Counted from the first letter of the stretch, positions 46,801 through 56,014 are shown. The stretch is 64,000 nt of DNA from Pseudomonas promysalinigenes (GCF_014269025.2 NZ_CP077094.1:4868501-4932500), one strand, 5' to 3'. Notes: a model not told the origin generated them from the letters alone. Program-made: numbers and translations.

Positions 46801-47289
46801 ATGAGAACCCAGCACCAGAGCAAGCGTGAACTGGACAAGATCGACCGTAACATCCTGCGTATCCTGCAGAACGACGGGCGTATCTCCTTCACCGAACTGG
46901 GCGAGAAAGTTGGGCTTTCCACCACACCTTGCACCGAACGTGTACGTCGCCTGGAGCGCGAAGGCATCATCATGGGCTACAACGCCAGGTTGAACCCGCA
47001 GCAGCTCAAGGGCAGCTTGCTGGTGTTCGTGGAAATCAGCCTGGACTATAAATCTGGCGACACCTTCGAAGAATTTCGCCGTGCAGTGCTCAAGCTGCCC
47101 CATGTGCTGGAGTGCCACCTGGTTTCCGGCGACTTCGACTACCTGGTCAAAGCGCGCATCTCGGAAATGGCCTCGTATCGCAAGCTGCTTGGCGACATCC
47201 TGCTGAAGCTGCCGCATGTGCGCGAATCCAAGAGCTACATCGTGATGGAAGAAGTCAAAGAGAGCCTCTGCCTGCCCATCCCTGACTGA
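46801..47289 (+). CDS. Lrp/AsnC family regulator (DadR-like)
   Basis: This 162-residue regulator has an N-terminal helix-turn-helix (DKIDRNILRILQNDGRISFTELGEKVGLSTTPCTERVRRLEREGII) and a C-terminal RAM ligand domain (GSLLVFVEISLD..LECHLVSGDFDYLVKARIS). It is close to E. coli Lrp in length and motif. Divergence from dadA points to a role as activator of alanine catabolism. It may be the global Lrp of the strain or a dedicated DadR; sequence alone cannot decide. The ATG at 46801 lies nine bases after GGAGGGG. Confidence 0.94.
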   Translation: MRTQHQSKRELDKIDRNILRILQNDGRISFTELGEKVGLSTTPCTERVRRLEREGIIMGYNARLNPQQLKGSLLVFVEISLDYKSGDTFEEFRRAVLKLPHVLECHLVSGDFDYLVKARISEMASYRKLLGDILLKLPHVRESKSYIVMEEVKESLCLPIPD

Positions 47290-47291
47290 GG

Positions 47292-47645
47292 CTAGACCAG
47301 CACCTGCCGGGTGCTGGCGATGAACCGGTGAACCAGCTGCTCGGCCTCGGGCTCGATCAGCGGGTTTGGCCCACGGCCACGGGGGCACGGCAGCCGTGGC
47401 GTGGTGCCGAACAAGCGGCAGATCATCGGCCGCTCGTCGTAAACGGTGCAGCCCTCGGGGCCCAGGTGCACGCAGTTCAGGTGCTCAAGCGCGATATCCT
47501 GCTCGGCGCGGGTCTTGCGCGGCAGGCGGGCCATTTCTTCAGCCGAGGTGGTGACCGGCCCGCAGCAATCGTGGCAGCCAGGTTCGCATTCGAAAGCAGG
47601 AATGAGCTCGCGCAGGAAATGGATCTTGTGGCGGTTGCAGGACAT
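47292..47645 (-). CDS. YkgJ family cysteine-cluster protein
   Basis: This 117-residue protein has the UPF0153/YkgJ cysteine pattern: Cys3 and FECEPGCHDCCGPV near the N-terminus, then LNCVHLGPEGCTVYDERPMICRLFG. These eight or so cysteines probably bind zinc or an Fe-S cluster. Some family members assist flagellin methylation or metal handling; the role here is unknown. It is convergent with the Lrp gene, with two bases between stop codons. Confidence 0.92.
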   Translation of the reverse strand: MSCNRHKIHFLRELIPAFECEPGCHDCCGPVTTSAEEMARLPRKTRAEQDIALEHLNCVHLGPEGCTVYDERPMICRLFGTTPRLPCPRGRGPNPLIEPEAEQLVHRFIASTRQVLV

Positions 47646-47748
47646 GGCTAGGTACGAAATTGACAGTGAAATCAGGCTTGAATTATAGGGCCAATCGAAT
47701 GGCTACGGCTTATTCTCCAACATCCCAACCCGCTACAGGACCTTGCTC

Positions 47749-49041
47749 ATGATCCACAGCGCGCAGCATGCCGCCTCCTACTACGCCGCCAGCAGCGCGC
47801 CACACCCGGGCCACTCCTTCCTGCAAGGCGAACACCGCGCCGACGTGTGTATCGTCGGTGGTGGCTACTCGGGCCTGAACACTGCCATCGAGCTGGCCGA
47901 ACGTGGTTTCTCGGTAATCCTCCTGGAAGCACGCAAGCTTGGCTGGGGCGCCAGCGGACGCAATGGCGGCCAGTTGATTCGTGGGGTCGGCCATGGCCTG
48001 GAGCAGTTCGCGCCGGTGATCGGCGAGGAAGGTGTGCGCAGCATGCGGCTGATGGGATTGGAGGCTGTGGACATCGTGCGTGAACGGGTCGAGCGTCATG
48101 CCATCGCCTGCGACCTGACCTGGGGTTACTGCGACCTGGCCAACAAGCCCGACGAGCTCAAGGGTTTTGCCGAGGATGCCGAACAATTGCAAAGCCTCGG
48201 CTATCGCCATGAACTGCGCCTGGTGGGCAAGGACGACATGCACAGCGTGGTCGGCTCAGATCGCTATGTCGGCGGGCTGATCGACATGGGCTCGGGCCAT
48301 TTGCACCCGCTCAACCTGGCTTTGGGTGAAGCCGCCGCCGCCAGCCGTCTGGGCGTGCAGCTTTACGAGCAGTCGCAGGTCACGCGCATCGACTATGGCC
48401 CTCAAGTGCAGGTGCACACGGCTCAAGGCCGGGTGCGTGCCAATACCTTGGTACTTTGCTGCAATGCCTACCTCAATGATCTGGATCGGGAGCTTGGCGG
48501 CAAGGTGCTACCTGCTGGCAGCTACATCATCGCCACCGAGCCGCTTGGCGAAGAACGTGCCCGGCAACTGTTGCCGCAGAACATGGCCGTGTGTGACCAG
48601 CGGGTGGCGCTGGACTACTATCGCCTTTCGGCCGACCGCCGCCTGCTGTTCGGTGGGGCCTGCCATTACTCAGGCCGCGATCCGAAAGACATCGCGGCCT
48701 ATATGCGGCCGAAGATGCTCAAGGTATTCCCGCAGCTGGCAGATGTACGCATCGATTATCAGTGGGGCGGCATGATCGGCATCGGCGCCAACCGCCTGCC
48801 ACAGATCGGTCGCCTGCCTCGCCAGGCCAACGTCTACTATGCCCAGGCTTATGCCGGCCACGGCGTCAACGCCACTCACCTGGCCGCGCGCCTGCTGGGC
48901 GAGGCGATCAGTGGCCAGCAGCAAGGGCGTTTCGACCTGTTCGCCAAGGTGCCCCATGTCACCTTCCCAGGCGGCAAGCTCCTTCGCTCGCCCATACTGG
49001 CCCTGGGGATGCTCTGGCACCGGCTCAAAGAGCTGGTGTAG
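47749..49041 (+). CDS. FAD-dependent oxidoreductase, gamma-glutamylputrescine oxidase-like (PuuB)
   Basis: This 430-residue DAO-family enzyme has a dinucleotide motif DVCIVGGGYSGLNTAIELAERG (~36-57), the flavin-contacting GWGASGRNGGQLIRG, and a C-terminal YAQAYAGHGVNATHLAARLLGEA. It resembles PuuB, which oxidises gamma-glutamylputrescine in putrescine catabolism, and also AmaA at 26 kb. Pseudomonads carry many paralogues, so the substrate is uncertain. The ATG at 47749 is eight bases after AGGA; a TTG at 47743 is an alternative. Other putrescine-type genes are at 53.9 kb, not adjacent. Confidence 0.85.
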   Translation: MIHSAQHAASYYAASSAPHPGHSFLQGEHRADVCIVGGGYSGLNTAIELAERGFSVILLEARKLGWGASGRNGGQLIRGVGHGLEQFAPVIGEEGVRSMRLMGLEAVDIVRERVERHAIACDLTWGYCDLANKPDELKGFAEDAEQLQSLGYRHELRLVGKDDMHSVVGSDRYVGGLIDMGSGHLHPLNLALGEAAAASRLGVQLYEQSQVTRIDYGPQVQVHTAQGRVRANTLVLCCNAYLNDLDRELGGKVLPAGSYIIATEPLGEERARQLLPQNMAVCDQRVALDYYRLSADRRLLFGGACHYSGRDPKDIAAYMRPKMLKVFPQLADVRIDYQWGGMIGIGANRLPQIGRLPRQANVYYAQAYAGHGVNATHLAARLLGEAISGQQQGRFDLFAKVPHVTFPGGKLLRSPILALGMLWHRLKELV

Positions 49042-49059
49042 CACCTTCGGTCAGCCCGA

Positions 49060-49103
49060 TCCCAGTGGGCTCGGGCTTTAGCCGCGAAGAGGCCATAGCC
49101 AGG
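49060..49103. repeat. REP-type fragment
   Basis: CGGGCTTTAGCCGCGAAGAG carries the half-palindrome seen near other genes here. It lies between convergent ends of the PuuB-like and DUF1127 genes. Confidence 0.45.
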
Positions 49104-49128
49104 CTCAGTGAAGTCCATCGATGATTGG

Positions 49129-49359
49129 TTAGCCCTTCCAGAAGGGTTTGCAGCCCTCCTCCCGCGCCTGCTCCCAGCTCAACCCGATATCCCGCAGCTG
49201 CTCATCATCCAATTGCAGCAGCTCTCGACGGGTGCGCCAGCGGTGCACCATCAACCCCCAGCGGCCCAGACCTGCCGGCGCATCGAACACCTTGGTGCGC
49301 TGCTCAGCGCCCAGCTCCTTGGCCAAAAGTTGCAAGCGCACATCGCTCATGCCTCCCAT
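49129..49359 (-). CDS. DUF1127 (YjiS-like) small protein
   Basis: This 76-residue protein ends with the DUF1127 motif: RWRTRRELLQLDDEQLRDIGLSWEQAREEGCKPFWKG, an Arg-rich helix then the L-x-D-I-G-L turn. Small DUF1127 proteins have been linked to RNA turnover and to phosphate or nitrogen responses in alphaproteobacteria; in Pseudomonas the role is unknown. The ATG at 49359 follows GAGAGGG; an ATG three codons in (MSDVRLQ) is possible but too close to its GGGAGG. Confidence 0.85.
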   Translation of the reverse strand: MGGMSDVRLQLLAKELGAEQRTKVFDAPAGLGRWGLMVHRWRTRRELLQLDDEQLRDIGLSWEQAREEGCKPFWKG

Positions 49360-49421
49360 CGCTGCCCTCTCCCGTCAAGTGTGTACCCGTGGAGAAAGCA
49401 TGCCTTTGGGCAGCCCTTACA

Positions 49422-49504
49422 ATACAGATCCAATGAAGGGTTATTATTTCCATACAGAATCGACAGTTTGACGGCTGAATGCTGTATTTTCGACACATCT
49501 GTAC
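49422..49504. promoter_or_regulatory. Four related half-sites upstream of the MocR gene
   Basis: ATACAG occurs at 49422 and again exactly 30 bp later at 49452. The reverse form CTGTAT occurs at 49482, and CTGTAC at 49499. Outer TACAGAT/ATCTGTA and inner ATACAG/CTGTAT form nested dyads. MocR regulators such as GabR bind separated direct repeats, so this is a plausible autoregulatory site. Confidence 0.5.
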
Positions 49505-49538
49505 TGGTCGCATCCAACGATAGCCTTGGGAGTATGCC

Positions 49539-50969
49539 GTGACCCTCTACTTGAACCTTGCCGAACTGCTTGGCGCTCGCATCGAGCAAGGCCTGTATCG
49601 CCCCGGCCAGCGCCTGCCGTCGGTACGCGCCTTGAGCATGGAGCACGGTGTCAGCCTTAGTACCGTGCAGCAGGCCTACCGGATGCTCGAAGACAGCGGC
49701 ATGGTTTCTCCACGGCCCAAGTCGGGATACTTCGTCAGCGACCACCGCCAACTTGCGGCGCTGCCTGCGGTAAGCCGACCGGCGCAGCGCCCAGTGGACA
49801 TTTCGCAATGGGAGCAGGTGCTGGAACTGGTGCGCAGCACCCCACGCCAGGACGTGATCCAGTTAGGCCGCGGCATGCCCGACATCGACAGCCCGACCCT
49901 CAAGCCGCTGCTGCGCAGCCTTGCCCAACTCAGCCGGCGCCAAGACATGCCGGGCCTGTACTACGACAACATTCACGGCAACCTGGCGCTACGCGAGCAA
50001 ATCGCCCGGCTGATGCTCGACTCCGGCTGCCGCCTCGCCCCGGCCGACCTGGTGGTTACCACCGGCTGCCACGAGGCACTCTCATGCAGCATCCGTGCTG
50101 TGTGCCAGCCTGGCGACATCGTTGCGGTCGACTCACCAAGCTTTCATGGCGCCATGCAAACCCTCAAAGGGCTGGGCATGAAGGCCTTGGAAATCCCAAC
50201 AGATCCGGTCACTGGCATTAGCCTCGAAGCGTTGGAGCTGGCACTGGAGCAATGGCCAATCAAGCTGATTCAGATCACCCCAAGCTGCAACAACCCGCTG
50301 GGCTACATCATGCCTGAGCCACGCAAGAAGGCCCTGCTGAGCCTGGCCCAGCGCTACGACGTGGCCATCCTCGAAGACGATGTGTATGGCGACCTGGCTT
50401 ATACCTACCCGCGCCCACGTACTGTCAAATCGTTCGACGACGATGGTCGCGTGCTGCTGTGCAGCTCCTTCTCCAAGACCCTCGCCCCTGGCCTGCGCAT
50501 TGGCTGGGTCGCGCCAGGGCGGTATCTTGAGCGCGTGCTGCACATGAAATACATCAGCACAGGCAGCACTGCCACCCAGCCGCAGCTAGCGATTGCCGAT
50601 TTCATCGCTGCCGGCCATTACCAGCCCCATGTGCGGCGCATGCGCAGCCAATATCAGCGCGGGCGCGACCTGATGAGCGACTGGGTGACCCGTTATTTTC
50701 CGCCAGGCACCCGGGTCAGCCGCCCCCAAGGCGGCTTCATGCTCTGGGTGGAATTGCCCGAGCATTTCGACACGCTGCGGCTAAACCGCGCTTTACTGGA
50801 GCAAGGCGTGCAAGTTGCGGTGGGCAGCATCTTTTCGGCTTCAGGCAAGTTTCGCCATTGCCTGCGCATGAATTTCGCCGCGCGGGCAACCCCGCAAATC
50901 GAAGCGGCAGTGCGCAAGGTGGGTGAAACCGCTCATGGTCTACTGGATGAAGCCCTCATCCCGGCGTAA
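49539..50969 (+). CDS. MocR-type regulator (GntR HTH fused to aminotransferase domain)
   Basis: This 476-residue protein has a GntR winged helix at residues ~1-70 (LLGARIEQGLYRPGQRLPSVRALSMEHGVSLSTVQQAYRMLEDSGMV). A fold-type I aminotransferase domain (~100-470) follows. The PLP lysine is in LLCSSFSKTLAPGLRIGW, with ITPSCNNPLGY and EDDVYGDLAY also present. MocR proteins sense amines or PLP and rarely catalyse. The start is GTG at 49539, six bases after GGGAG. It is divergent from the DUF1127 gene. Target genes are likely nearby, for example the downstream transporter or phospholipase-like genes, but this is inference. Confidence 0.94.
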   Translation: MTLYLNLAELLGARIEQGLYRPGQRLPSVRALSMEHGVSLSTVQQAYRMLEDSGMVSPRPKSGYFVSDHRQLAALPAVSRPAQRPVDISQWEQVLELVRSTPRQDVIQLGRGMPDIDSPTLKPLLRSLAQLSRRQDMPGLYYDNIHGNLALREQIARLMLDSGCRLAPADLVVTTGCHEALSCSIRAVCQPGDIVAVDSPSFHGAMQTLKGLGMKALEIPTDPVTGISLEALELALEQWPIKLIQITPSCNNPLGYIMPEPRKKALLSLAQRYDVAILEDDVYGDLAYTYPRPRTVKSFDDDGRVLLCSSFSKTLAPGLRIGWVAPGRYLERVLHMKYISTGSTATQPQLAIADFIAAGHYQPHVRRMRSQYQRGRDLMSDWVTRYFPPGTRVSRPQGGFMLWVELPEHFDTLRLNRALLEQGVQVAVGSIFSASGKFRHCLRMNFAARATPQIEAAVRKVGETAHGLLDEALIPA

Positions 50970-51030
50970 CTTTGCGCGGTCTTTACCAGTCCAACCCTCA
51001 AGCGCTTTTGCCTACAGGACGGTCCACCCC

Positions 51031-52587
51031 TTGAGACTCCAGCGAGCCATGCCTCTGCTGCTGGTGCTACTGCTCGGCCTTAGCGGCTGCGCCAGCGTCG
51101 ATAAGCCCCGCCAAACCAGCCAGGCACTGCCTGCCAGCGAATCAGCCTTCGGCCGCTCGGTGCTGCGCCAGGCTGCCCCTTATGAGGGGCGTTCGGGTTT
51201 TCGCTTGTTGCCCAACAGCAACGAGGCGTTTCGCGCCCGGGCCGAGCTGATCCGCAATGCCCAGGCGAGTATCGACCTGCAGTACTACATCGTCCACGAC
51301 GGCTTGAGTACCCGCGCGCTGGTGCATGAACTGCTGCGTGCAGCTGACCGCGGCGTGCGCGTGCGCATTCTGCTCGACGACACCACCAGCGATGGCCTGG
51401 ACACCATCATGGGCACCCTCGCTGCGCACTCGAACATACAGATTCGCGTGTTCAACCCCTTGCATCTTGGGCGCAGCACAGGGGTCACGCGTGCGGTTGG
51501 CCGCCTGTTCAACCTGTCTCGCCAGCACCGGCGCATGCACAACAAGTTGTTCCTAGTGGACAACAGCATGGCCATCGTCGGCGGACGCAACCTGGGGGAC
51601 GAGTACTTCGATGCCGAACCCAACCTAAACTTCACCGACATCGACCTGCTGGGAGTCGGCCCGGTGGCCGAGCAGCTGGGGCATAGTTTCGACCAGTACT
51701 GGAACAGCGCGCTAAGCCGCCCGATCACTGATTTTCTCTGGCACACGCCGAATGCCGACGACCTGCGCGACAGCCGCGAGCGCCTGGAGGTGTCGCTGGC
51801 CCAGGCGCGAGTGCAACGCAAAGCGCTTTATGACCGGCTGATGTCCTACCAGTCGCAACCGCGCCTGGATGTGTGGCGCAATGAGCTGATCTGGGCTCAC
51901 GCCCAGGCCTTGTGGGATGCCCCGAGCAAAGTGCTGGCCGACAATGAGCCAGACCCGCAGCTGCTGTTGAGCCGGCAGCTGGCACCAGACTTGGCCAGCG
52001 TGCACCGTGAACTGATCCTGATGTCGGCCTATTTCGTGCCGGGTGAGCCAGGCTTGCTGTACCTCACGGGCCGGGCCGACGCCGGAGCATCGGTGAAATT
52101 GCTGACCAACGCGCTGGAGGCTACCGATGTGCCGGCGGTGCATGGCGGTTATGCGCCCTATCGCCGCGCCCTGCTGGAGCACGGTGTAGAGCTGTTCGAA
52201 CTACGTCGCCAGCCCGGCGACCCGGCGCCCTCACGCCTGAGCCTGCATGGCAGCAGCTCGGACTCCAGCCTGCACACCAAGGCCATCGTCTTCGACCGGC
52301 GCAAGACCTTCGTTGGCTCTTTCAACTTCGACCCGCGCTCGGTGCTGTGGAATACGGAAGTCGGCGTACTGGTCGACAGCCCGGAACTGGCCGAATACAC
52401 CCGCGAACTGGCCGAGCAGGGTATGGCGCCGGCATTGAGTTACCACGTCAAGCTGCAGGGCCACAAACTGGTCTGGGAGACCGAGGACAATGGCCAGCTG
52501 CACACCCTGACCTCAGAGCCCGGGGGCCTCTGGCGACGCTTCAATGCCTGGATCAGCAAAGCGGTCGGGCTGGAGCGAATGCTTTAG
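51031..52587 (+). CDS. Phospholipase D-family lipoprotein (cardiolipin synthase-like)
   Basis: This 518-residue protein has a lipoprotein signal peptide with the lipobox LSGC, and two HKD motifs. The first is MHNKLFLVDNSMAIVGGRNLGDEYF, the second LHTKAIVFDRRKTFVGSFNFDPRS, as in ClsC-type cardiolipin synthases. It probably acts on phospholipids at the outer or inner membrane surface. I chose the TTG at 51031, which gives a basic n-region (MRLQR) before the hydrophobic core; an ATG at 51049 leaves no positive charge, and the longer frame overlapping the MocR gene is unlikely. AGGACGG lies upstream, rather distant. Confidence 0.88.
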   Translation: MRLQRAMPLLLVLLLGLSGCASVDKPRQTSQALPASESAFGRSVLRQAAPYEGRSGFRLLPNSNEAFRARAELIRNAQASIDLQYYIVHDGLSTRALVHELLRAADRGVRVRILLDDTTSDGLDTIMGTLAAHSNIQIRVFNPLHLGRSTGVTRAVGRLFNLSRQHRRMHNKLFLVDNSMAIVGGRNLGDEYFDAEPNLNFTDIDLLGVGPVAEQLGHSFDQYWNSALSRPITDFLWHTPNADDLRDSRERLEVSLAQARVQRKALYDRLMSYQSQPRLDVWRNELIWAHAQALWDAPSKVLADNEPDPQLLLSRQLAPDLASVHRELILMSAYFVPGEPGLLYLTGRADAGASVKLLTNALEATDVPAVHGGYAPYRRALLEHGVELFELRRQPGDPAPSRLSLHGSSSDSSLHTKAIVFDRRKTFVGSFNFDPRSVLWNTEVGVLVDSPELAEYTRELAEQGMAPALSYHVKLQGHKLVWETEDNGQLHTLTSEPGGLWRRFNAWISKAVGLERML

Positions 52588-52589
52588 GC

Positions 52590-53729
52590 TCAGAGCGGGG
52601 CTGGCTCGAACGCCCCGCGCCTGCGGGTCAGTACCACCAGGCCAGCCGCCCCCGCCGCCATCAGCCACAACAAAGCATGGCCGCTGACCCACTGACTGCC
52701 CGCACCTGCCAGTAATGGCCCAAGCAGGCAGCCGATGCCCCACAGCTGCGCCACGTGGGCATTGGCCCGCACAAGGGCATCATCGCGGTAGCGTTCACCA
52801 ATGAAGATCAGCGACAAGGTGAACAGGCCACCGGCACTGGCGCCGAACAGAACCCAAAGCGGCCAGATCAACGGTGTTTCCAGCAGTAGCGGAATCGCCA
52901 GGCTGGAAACCATCAGGGTCACGGCACAACCGGTGAATAGCGCCTGGCGAGACATATGGTCGGCCAATGCACCAATTGGCAACTGCAACACAGCATCCCC
53001 TACCACAACGGTGCTGACCATGAACAAGGCGATTTCAGTGCTGAAGCCCTGTTGCAGGCAATACACCGGCAGCAAGGTCAGAATCATTGCCTCGAAAGCG
53101 GCAAACAGCGCCACGGCCCACGCGATTATCGGCAAGCGGCGACAGAAGGCGAAGAGGTCTGCGAAGCTCACGCTGCAGGCATCGGTGCTCGGTGCGCCAC
53201 TGCGGCCAAGCAGAAGCAAGGGCGCCAGCAGCAATAGCGCGGTAGCGCTCCAGAAGCCAAAGTCACCCTCAGACCCGAGCAAGCCCAGCACCAATGGCCC
53301 GGCCAGCTGGCTCAATGCGTAGCTGCTGCCATACAACGCTACCAGGCGGCCGCGCCATTGCTCCACTACCAGCTGGTTGATCCAACTCTCGCCAAGGATG
53401 AACACCACTGTCAGGGACATGCCGATCAGAAGGCGCAGCGCCAGCCACAGGGGGTAGCTGGGCAGCAGTGCAACCAGGCCAATGGACAGCGCGCCACCCC
53501 ACAGGCACACGCGCATGGCTGTAGGCACGCCTAACCAACCTGCCAGGCGGCTGGCCAGGCTGGCACCGAGCAGCACGCCCAGCGCCGGCATCGCCGCCAT
53601 CACGCCGATGGCGAACCCACCGTAGCCCCAAGCCTCCAGGCGCAGGGACACCAGCGGCATGCTCACGCCCAGCGCTAGCCCAACACTGAGCACTGATGCC
53701 AGCACGGCAAAGTAGGTTCCCCAACGCAT
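52590..53729 (-). CDS. MFS transporter (YcaD/UMF-like)
   Basis: This 379-residue inner-membrane protein has twelve predicted helices and the MFS loop ASRLAGWLGVPTAMRVCLWGG. It also has FILGESWINQLVVEQWRGRLVALYGSSYALSQLAGPL, characteristic of the YcaD-like subgroup. Substrate unknown. The ATG at 53729 follows GGGAGG by 5 bases. It is convergent with the phospholipase-like gene, with two bases between the stop codons. Confidence 0.92.
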   Translation of the reverse strand: MRWGTYFAVLASVLSVGLALGVSMPLVSLRLEAWGYGGFAIGVMAAMPALGVLLGASLASRLAGWLGVPTAMRVCLWGGALSIGLVALLPSYPLWLALRLLIGMSLTVVFILGESWINQLVVEQWRGRLVALYGSSYALSQLAGPLVLGLLGSEGDFGFWSATALLLLAPLLLLGRSGAPSTDACSVSFADLFAFCRRLPIIAWAVALFAAFEAMILTLLPVYCLQQGFSTEIALFMVSTVVVGDAVLQLPIGALADHMSRQALFTGCAVTLMVSSLAIPLLLETPLIWPLWVLFGASAGGLFTLSLIFIGERYRDDALVRANAHVAQLWGIGCLLGPLLAGAGSQWVSGHALLWLMAAGAAGLVVLTRRRGAFEPAPL

Positions 53730-53760
53730 TGCAGCCTCCCAGCCCAAGAATTTTCCATGG

Positions 53761-53848
53761 CCCATTCGCGGGTAAACCCGCTCCTACAGGACCCACCGCC
53801 GGTCAGAGCAGTGCAGTACCAACAGGAGCGGGTCTACCCGCGAATGGG
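53761..53848. repeat. Inverted REP pair, 25-bp arms
   Basis: The 25-base arm at 53761-53785 is matched in reverse by 53824-53848 with a single mismatch. The core CCCATTCGCGGGTAAACCCG recurs at 27,315. The pair lies between an aldehyde dehydrogenase gene and the MFS gene on the same strand. Confidence 0.8.
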
Positions 53849-53867
53849 CAGCGTAGGCCCGCCGGAA

Positions 53868-55361
53868 TTACAGCTTGATCCAGGTAGCCTTCAGCTCGGT
53901 GTACTTCTCCAGGGCATGCAGCGACTTGTCACGGCCGTTACCCGACTGTTTGAAGCCACCGAACGGTGCGGTCATGTCGCCGCCGTCGTACTGGTTGACC
54001 CAGACACTGCCAGCGCGCACGGCCCGGGCGGTCTTGTGAGCTTTGGAGATATCCGCGGTCCAGATACCAGCAGCCAGGCCGTACGGGGTATCGTTGGCGA
54101 TGGCGATGGCTTGCTCGGCGGTATCGAAGGCGATCACCGAGAGCACTGGGCCGAAGATTTCTTCCTGGGCAATGCGCATGGCATTTGTAACGCCGTCGAA
54201 GATGGTCGGCTCGACATAGGTGCCGCCAGTCTCTTCCAGGGTACGCTTGCCACCGGCCAGCAGCTTGGCACCATCTTTATGGCCTGCCTCGATGTAGGAC
54301 AGCACGGTATTCATCTGCTGGGTGTCCACCAGAGCCCCTACAGTGGTCTGTGGGTCCAGCGGGTTACCTGGCTTCCAGCTTTTGAGGGCTTCGATAACCA
54401 TCGGCAGGAACTTGTCCTTGATCGAGCGCTCGACCAGCAGGCGCGAGCCGGCGGTGCAGACTTCGCCCTGGTTAAAGGCGATAGCACTGGCGGCAGCTTC
54501 AGCGGCGGCTTGCAGGTCCGGGGCGTCGGCGAAGACGATGTTCGGGCTTTTGCCGCCGGCTTCCAGCCAGATGCGTTTCATGTTCGACTCGCCAGCGTAA
54601 ACCATCAGCTGCTTGGCGATTTTGGTGGAACCGGTGAACACCAGGGTATCGACGTCCATGTGCAGGGCCAGGGCCTTGCCCACGGTGTGGCCATAGCCTG
54701 GCAGCACGTTGAGCACGCCCGCCGGGATGCCAGCCTCAATGGCCAGCTGAGCGATGCGGATGGCGGTCAATGGAGACTTTTCGGACGGTTTGAGCACCAC
54801 CGAGTTACCGGTAGCCAAAGCCGGGCCGAGCTTCCAGCAGGCCATCAGCAGTGGGAAGTTCCAAGGCACGATGGCACCGACCACGCCAACCGGCTCACGG
54901 GTAACCAGGCCAAGCTGGTCGTGTGGCGTCGGCGCAACTTCGTCGTAGACTTTGTCGATGGCTTCGGCTGTCCAATGAATGGCTTGCGCGGCGCCTGGGA
55001 TGTCGATGCTGGAGGAATCGCTGATCGGCTTGCCCATGTCCAGAGTTTCCAGCAGGGCTAGCTCTTCGACGTTCTTGCGCAGCAGGTCGGCGAAGCGGAT
55101 CAGCGTGGCCTTGCGCTTGGCCGGCGCCAGCTGCGACCAGACGCCGGAGTCGAAGGTGGCGCGGGCATTCTCTACGGCGCGGTTGGCGTCGGCCAGGTCG
55201 CAGCTGGAAACTTTGGCCAGGAAGCGTCCGTCGACCGGGCTCAGGCAGTCGAATGTTTCACCGGATGCGGCGTCGGTGTATTCGCCGTTGATGAAGGCGC
55301 GGCCTTCGATCTTCAGTTGTTGGGCACGTTGTTCCCAATCTGCACGGGTCAGGGTGGTCAT
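53868..55361 (-). CDS. Aldehyde dehydrogenase, PuuC/KauB-like
   Basis: This 497-residue NAD(P)+-dependent dehydrogenase has AIVPWNFPLLMACWKLGPALATGNSVVLKPSEKSPLTA at the cofactor site, glutamate in RIWLEAGGKSPNIVF, and the catalytic Cys in FNQGEVCTAGSRLLVE. It resembles gamma-glutamyl-gamma-aminobutyraldehyde dehydrogenase PuuC and the broad-range KauB of pseudomonads. With the PuuB-like oxidase at 47.7 kb it could serve putrescine or other amine breakdown. The ATG at 55361 follows GGAGGAG. It is divergent from the small cupin gene. Confidence 0.92.
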   Translation of the reverse strand: MTTLTRADWEQRAQQLKIEGRAFINGEYTDAASGETFDCLSPVDGRFLAKVSSCDLADANRAVENARATFDSGVWSQLAPAKRKATLIRFADLLRKNVEELALLETLDMGKPISDSSSIDIPGAAQAIHWTAEAIDKVYDEVAPTPHDQLGLVTREPVGVVGAIVPWNFPLLMACWKLGPALATGNSVVLKPSEKSPLTAIRIAQLAIEAGIPAGVLNVLPGYGHTVGKALALHMDVDTLVFTGSTKIAKQLMVYAGESNMKRIWLEAGGKSPNIVFADAPDLQAAAEAAASAIAFNQGEVCTAGSRLLVERSIKDKFLPMVIEALKSWKPGNPLDPQTTVGALVDTQQMNTVLSYIEAGHKDGAKLLAGGKRTLEETGGTYVEPTIFDGVTNAMRIAQEEIFGPVLSVIAFDTAEQAIAIANDTPYGLAAGIWTADISKAHKTARAVRAGSVWVNQYDGGDMTAPFGGFKQSGNGRDKSLHALEKYTELKATWIKL

Positions 55362-55493
55362 ACGAAACTCCTCCTCTTGTTTAGGTGCAACGCCGCACTG
55401 AGGACTCACAGGCGTTGTCAGAATTCTGGCCGGGCGACGAGCGCACACAGGCAAGCGATACCCTAAACCAGCGCGGGTAAACTATCAATATAT

Positions 55494-55522
55494 TTGACAC
55501 GAACGGCCCAAAAGCCTACTGA
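55494..55522 (+). promoter_or_regulatory. Candidate promoter of the cupin gene
   Basis: TTGACA (55494-55499) is a perfect -35. The hexamer 17 bases downstream is TACTGA, a poor -10. The start codon is 36 bases further. Confidence 0.35.
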
Positions 55523-55557
55523 TGTGCATTTTATTAAACAACAACAGGAGCCTTACC

Positions 55558-55917
55558 ATGAGTATCGCCAGCATCGTCGACTTCGCCCAGGTTCTCACCG
55601 AAGCCGAACGCTACCGCCCGGCGGCGGAAAAAATCCTCAAAGGTGAGCCGGACCAGGCTGTGTACAACCACTATTCCAGCCCATGTGGGCAGTTTGCCGC
55701 GGGCGTTTGGGAAGGCGAGGTGGGGCAATGGACGGTGAACTACACCGAACATGAGTATTGCGAGATCGTGCAGGGTGTTTCGGTACTGCGTGACCAGGAT
55801 GGCGGTGCCAAGACCCTGCGTGCCGGCGACCGGTTCGTCATCCCTGCGGGCTTCAAAGGGAGCTGGGAGGTGCTGGAAGCTTGCCGGAAGATCTATGTGA
55901 TGTTCGAAGCGAAATGA
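55558..55917 (+). CDS. Small cupin domain protein
   Basis: This 119-residue single-domain cupin (Cupin_3, DUF861-like) has VWEGEVGQWTVNYTEHEYCEIVQGVSVLRDQDGGAKTLRAGDRFVIPAGFKGSWEVLE. The EHEYCEIVQG and PAGFKGSWEV motifs resemble those of (S)-ureidoglycine aminohydrolase and of cupins beside amine dehydrogenase genes. It may bind a metal through Glu/His. The ATG at 55558 follows AGGAGCC. Divergence from the PuuC-like dehydrogenase suggests a shared pathway; substrate unknown. Confidence 0.88.
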   Translation: MSIASIVDFAQVLTEAERYRPAAEKILKGEPDQAVYNHYSSPCGQFAAGVWEGEVGQWTVNYTEHEYCEIVQGVSVLRDQDGGAKTLRAGDRFVIPAGFKGSWEVLEACRKIYVMFEAK

Positions 55918-56014
55918 TCGCGGCATGCGTGGCATCTATCTAACGCAAAAATGCTGACAGCAAGGGGAATCATGATGGGGCCCGATCCTGGGCATCACAT
56001 TGGAAGGACGCATC

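Noticed and set aside
47292..53868. A single putrescine-utilisation operon
   Set aside because: The PuuB-like and PuuC-like genes lie on opposite strands with unrelated genes between them.
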